A DNA stretch of 64,000 nucleotides, taken from contig NC_037594.1 in the NCBI RefSeq assembly GCF_003073045.1, positions 20,590,927 to 20,654,926 of the forward strand. The letters run 5' to 3'. The notes beneath the pieces were generated by a model. It saw nothing but the letters and a program-made list of their open reading frames with translations. It was not told the DNA's origin and did no database searches. The DNA is from Pomacea canaliculata. Lineage: Eukaryota; Mollusca; Gastropoda; Architaenioglossa; Ampullariidae. Position 1 is the stretch's first letter; each line of letters opens with the position of its first letter. The translations under genes were made by a program, and so were the position numbers. Positions 62,555 to 64,000 of this stretch are shown in pieces.

Positions 62555-64000
62555 CTAACAGAAGGCAGCGCCTTGATTTAATCAATTCTAACAAGACGGT
62601 TCACATCCCAGTCGGGCGACTCGTGCAGTCACGGAGCTGTTTGAAAGACTATGCTGCAAGGACTTTTCTCGTTAGTCGTGCTGCAAAACTGGAACTAAAC
62701 CCCAGCAGCCTCCATCCTCAACCCGAAAAAAAAAATAATAAAAAAAAATAGCCTGTTCAGTCAATAAAATCATCATCACTGAACTCTGTCTGCAAGTCCT
62801 GAAAATTAGACGCATCAAAGTAACAAAGAAATAAAGGTCACCATCGTTTGATGGCCAGGCTGAGTGTTTAGCCAGGCGTGGAGAATTCATCAGATGCGGA
62901 GGGAGGAAAAGGAAGGAGGAAGAGATATCATGCTGTAGGTTAAATTTGTGATACAGGCTGCAAATTTTCTTTACAGGCAAAGAAAGTTTCTCTGGAATAT
63001 ACAACACAAGGTTAATAAGTAATCATGCACCACAACCAGGTACTTAGGCTTAGAACGAATGCAAACAAAAACAGAAAACAAAAAACTTCCAAGTGGACGC
63101 ATGCATAAGTTCGTAGGTTAAAATATAAAAATATGATTTCAAAGCAGCATTCACAGCGAAACAAAGAAGCGAAGTAAATAGAATTTACATGCGATGATAG
63201 TTTAAATATCCTATCTTTCCACCACACACAAGCGCAAGCTCTAAATTACTCTAATAAACACATACGTTACTACCTAAACCTTAAAAAAAAAAAATCGAAA
63301 TACATGGCAACAAATACTGTGACAGTTAAAAACAGCTAGCTATATAATTGTAAAGCTTGTAATCTACTGTAGTCTTTTATTGCTAATTACACACTAACGC
63401 ATTTCTTGTCCTTATCACATCTGCCGAATAATTAATTCTTTCCTTCTCAAACTTGCCTGTCGTGGCAAGGGACAGAAACTCTTCCATTCACCCTACTGTC
63501 TCTTCGAGGTTCTTTCCCTTGAACTAGAAGCGGTTGTTGCTATTTCTCGCCAACTTTCGACATTTTGGAAAGTGAGCACTCTTGGGAAAAAGGAATGATT
63601 TATCTGCAAGACGGTGTACTGAACATTACGATCTCGGCAAGTGATAGTTATTTACTATTTTTAATTTACTAAATTAATGGTAACACAGCGTGGTGTTTGC
63701 AGATCGTCACATTGGAAACAACAAAACAGACTCGCCTACTTGAGCTCGTCTACTTTGCCAACTGAAATGGACAGCTGGAGCACAAGACCAGGCTTTGATG
63801 ACGACTGCCTGCAATTTTTTATCACCTCCATTTTTTATCACCACCATACCCAACTCATAAAACGACTACATTTCTATACCACTCCACCACCTCCTCTGTC
63901 AGTGGACTTAATTACTAAACAGTGTCTCTTTATCAATGATTTTTTAATAGTTGTGCGTTCCTTTTTTTCTTGCCTGATCAGTCTTCACTTAAAGCTAAAT
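62555..64000. other. Intron of the GalNAc-transferase gene (to window edge)
   Basis: No exon of the gene was found here on the minus strand. The next upstream exon should end with the DxH motif and would lie past the window edge. The sequence is AT-rich with A runs at 62727 and 63283. Confidence 0.6.

Noticed and set aside
1-64000. Search for CRISPR arrays, rRNA, clear tRNA genes and retroviral or Polinton-like elements
   Set aside because: None seen. The RT fragment at 1-645 is LINE type, not LTR type, and direct repeats present are simple sequence or the block duplication.

Overview
The window looks like invertebrate animal DNA, most likely a mollusc and possibly a gastropod. The basis is AT-rich, gene-sparse sequence with spliced genes, an ankyrin/SOCS-box gene, Golgi sulfotransferase and GalNAc-transferase genes, Tigger and hAT transposons, a decayed LINE, and methionine/glycine-rich secreted proteins that recall biomineral matrix proteins. 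The species call is inference only.

Layout: 1-645 is a decayed LINE reverse transcriptase (minus). 1944-3525 is an ASB-type ankyrin/SOCS-box gene (plus, two exons, one frame break). 6143-8770 is the first Met-rich secreted protein gene (minus). 14068-16375 is a galactose-3-O-sulfotransferase-like gene (minus). A scaffold gap of exactly 100 N lies at 23548-23647. Sequence on the two sides of the gap is the same: 14128-23537 matches 23648-34780 in the same orientation, so the sulfotransferase gene and two Tigger elements appear twice. This is either a tandem duplication or, more probably, two overlapping contig ends or haplotypes that were not merged. One copy carries an extra 1.1-kb hAT element with a perfect 8-bp target duplication; the other shows the empty site. 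35292-37446 is the second Met-rich gene and 41133-45480 the third (both minus). 45500-58036 shows no gene I can support. 58037-62554 is the 3' half of a polypeptide GalNAc-transferase gene (minus, six exons, continuing past the right edge).

The most interesting content is the three-gene family. The genes encode predicted secreted proteins of 92, 126 and 215 aa. All are on the minus strand, all have a short signal-peptide exon ending in a phase-1 intron followed by a single exon for the whole mature protein, and all have candidate TATA boxes with non-coding first exons 1.3-2.3 kb upstream. The mature proteins consist of Met runs, Leu/Pro/Met blocks and Gly-rich linkers. The Met runs are translated ATG microsatellites. 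Perfect or near CRE motifs lie at or near the candidate promoters. The flanking Golgi enzymes could act in the same secretory tissue, but nothing in the sequence shows a functional link.
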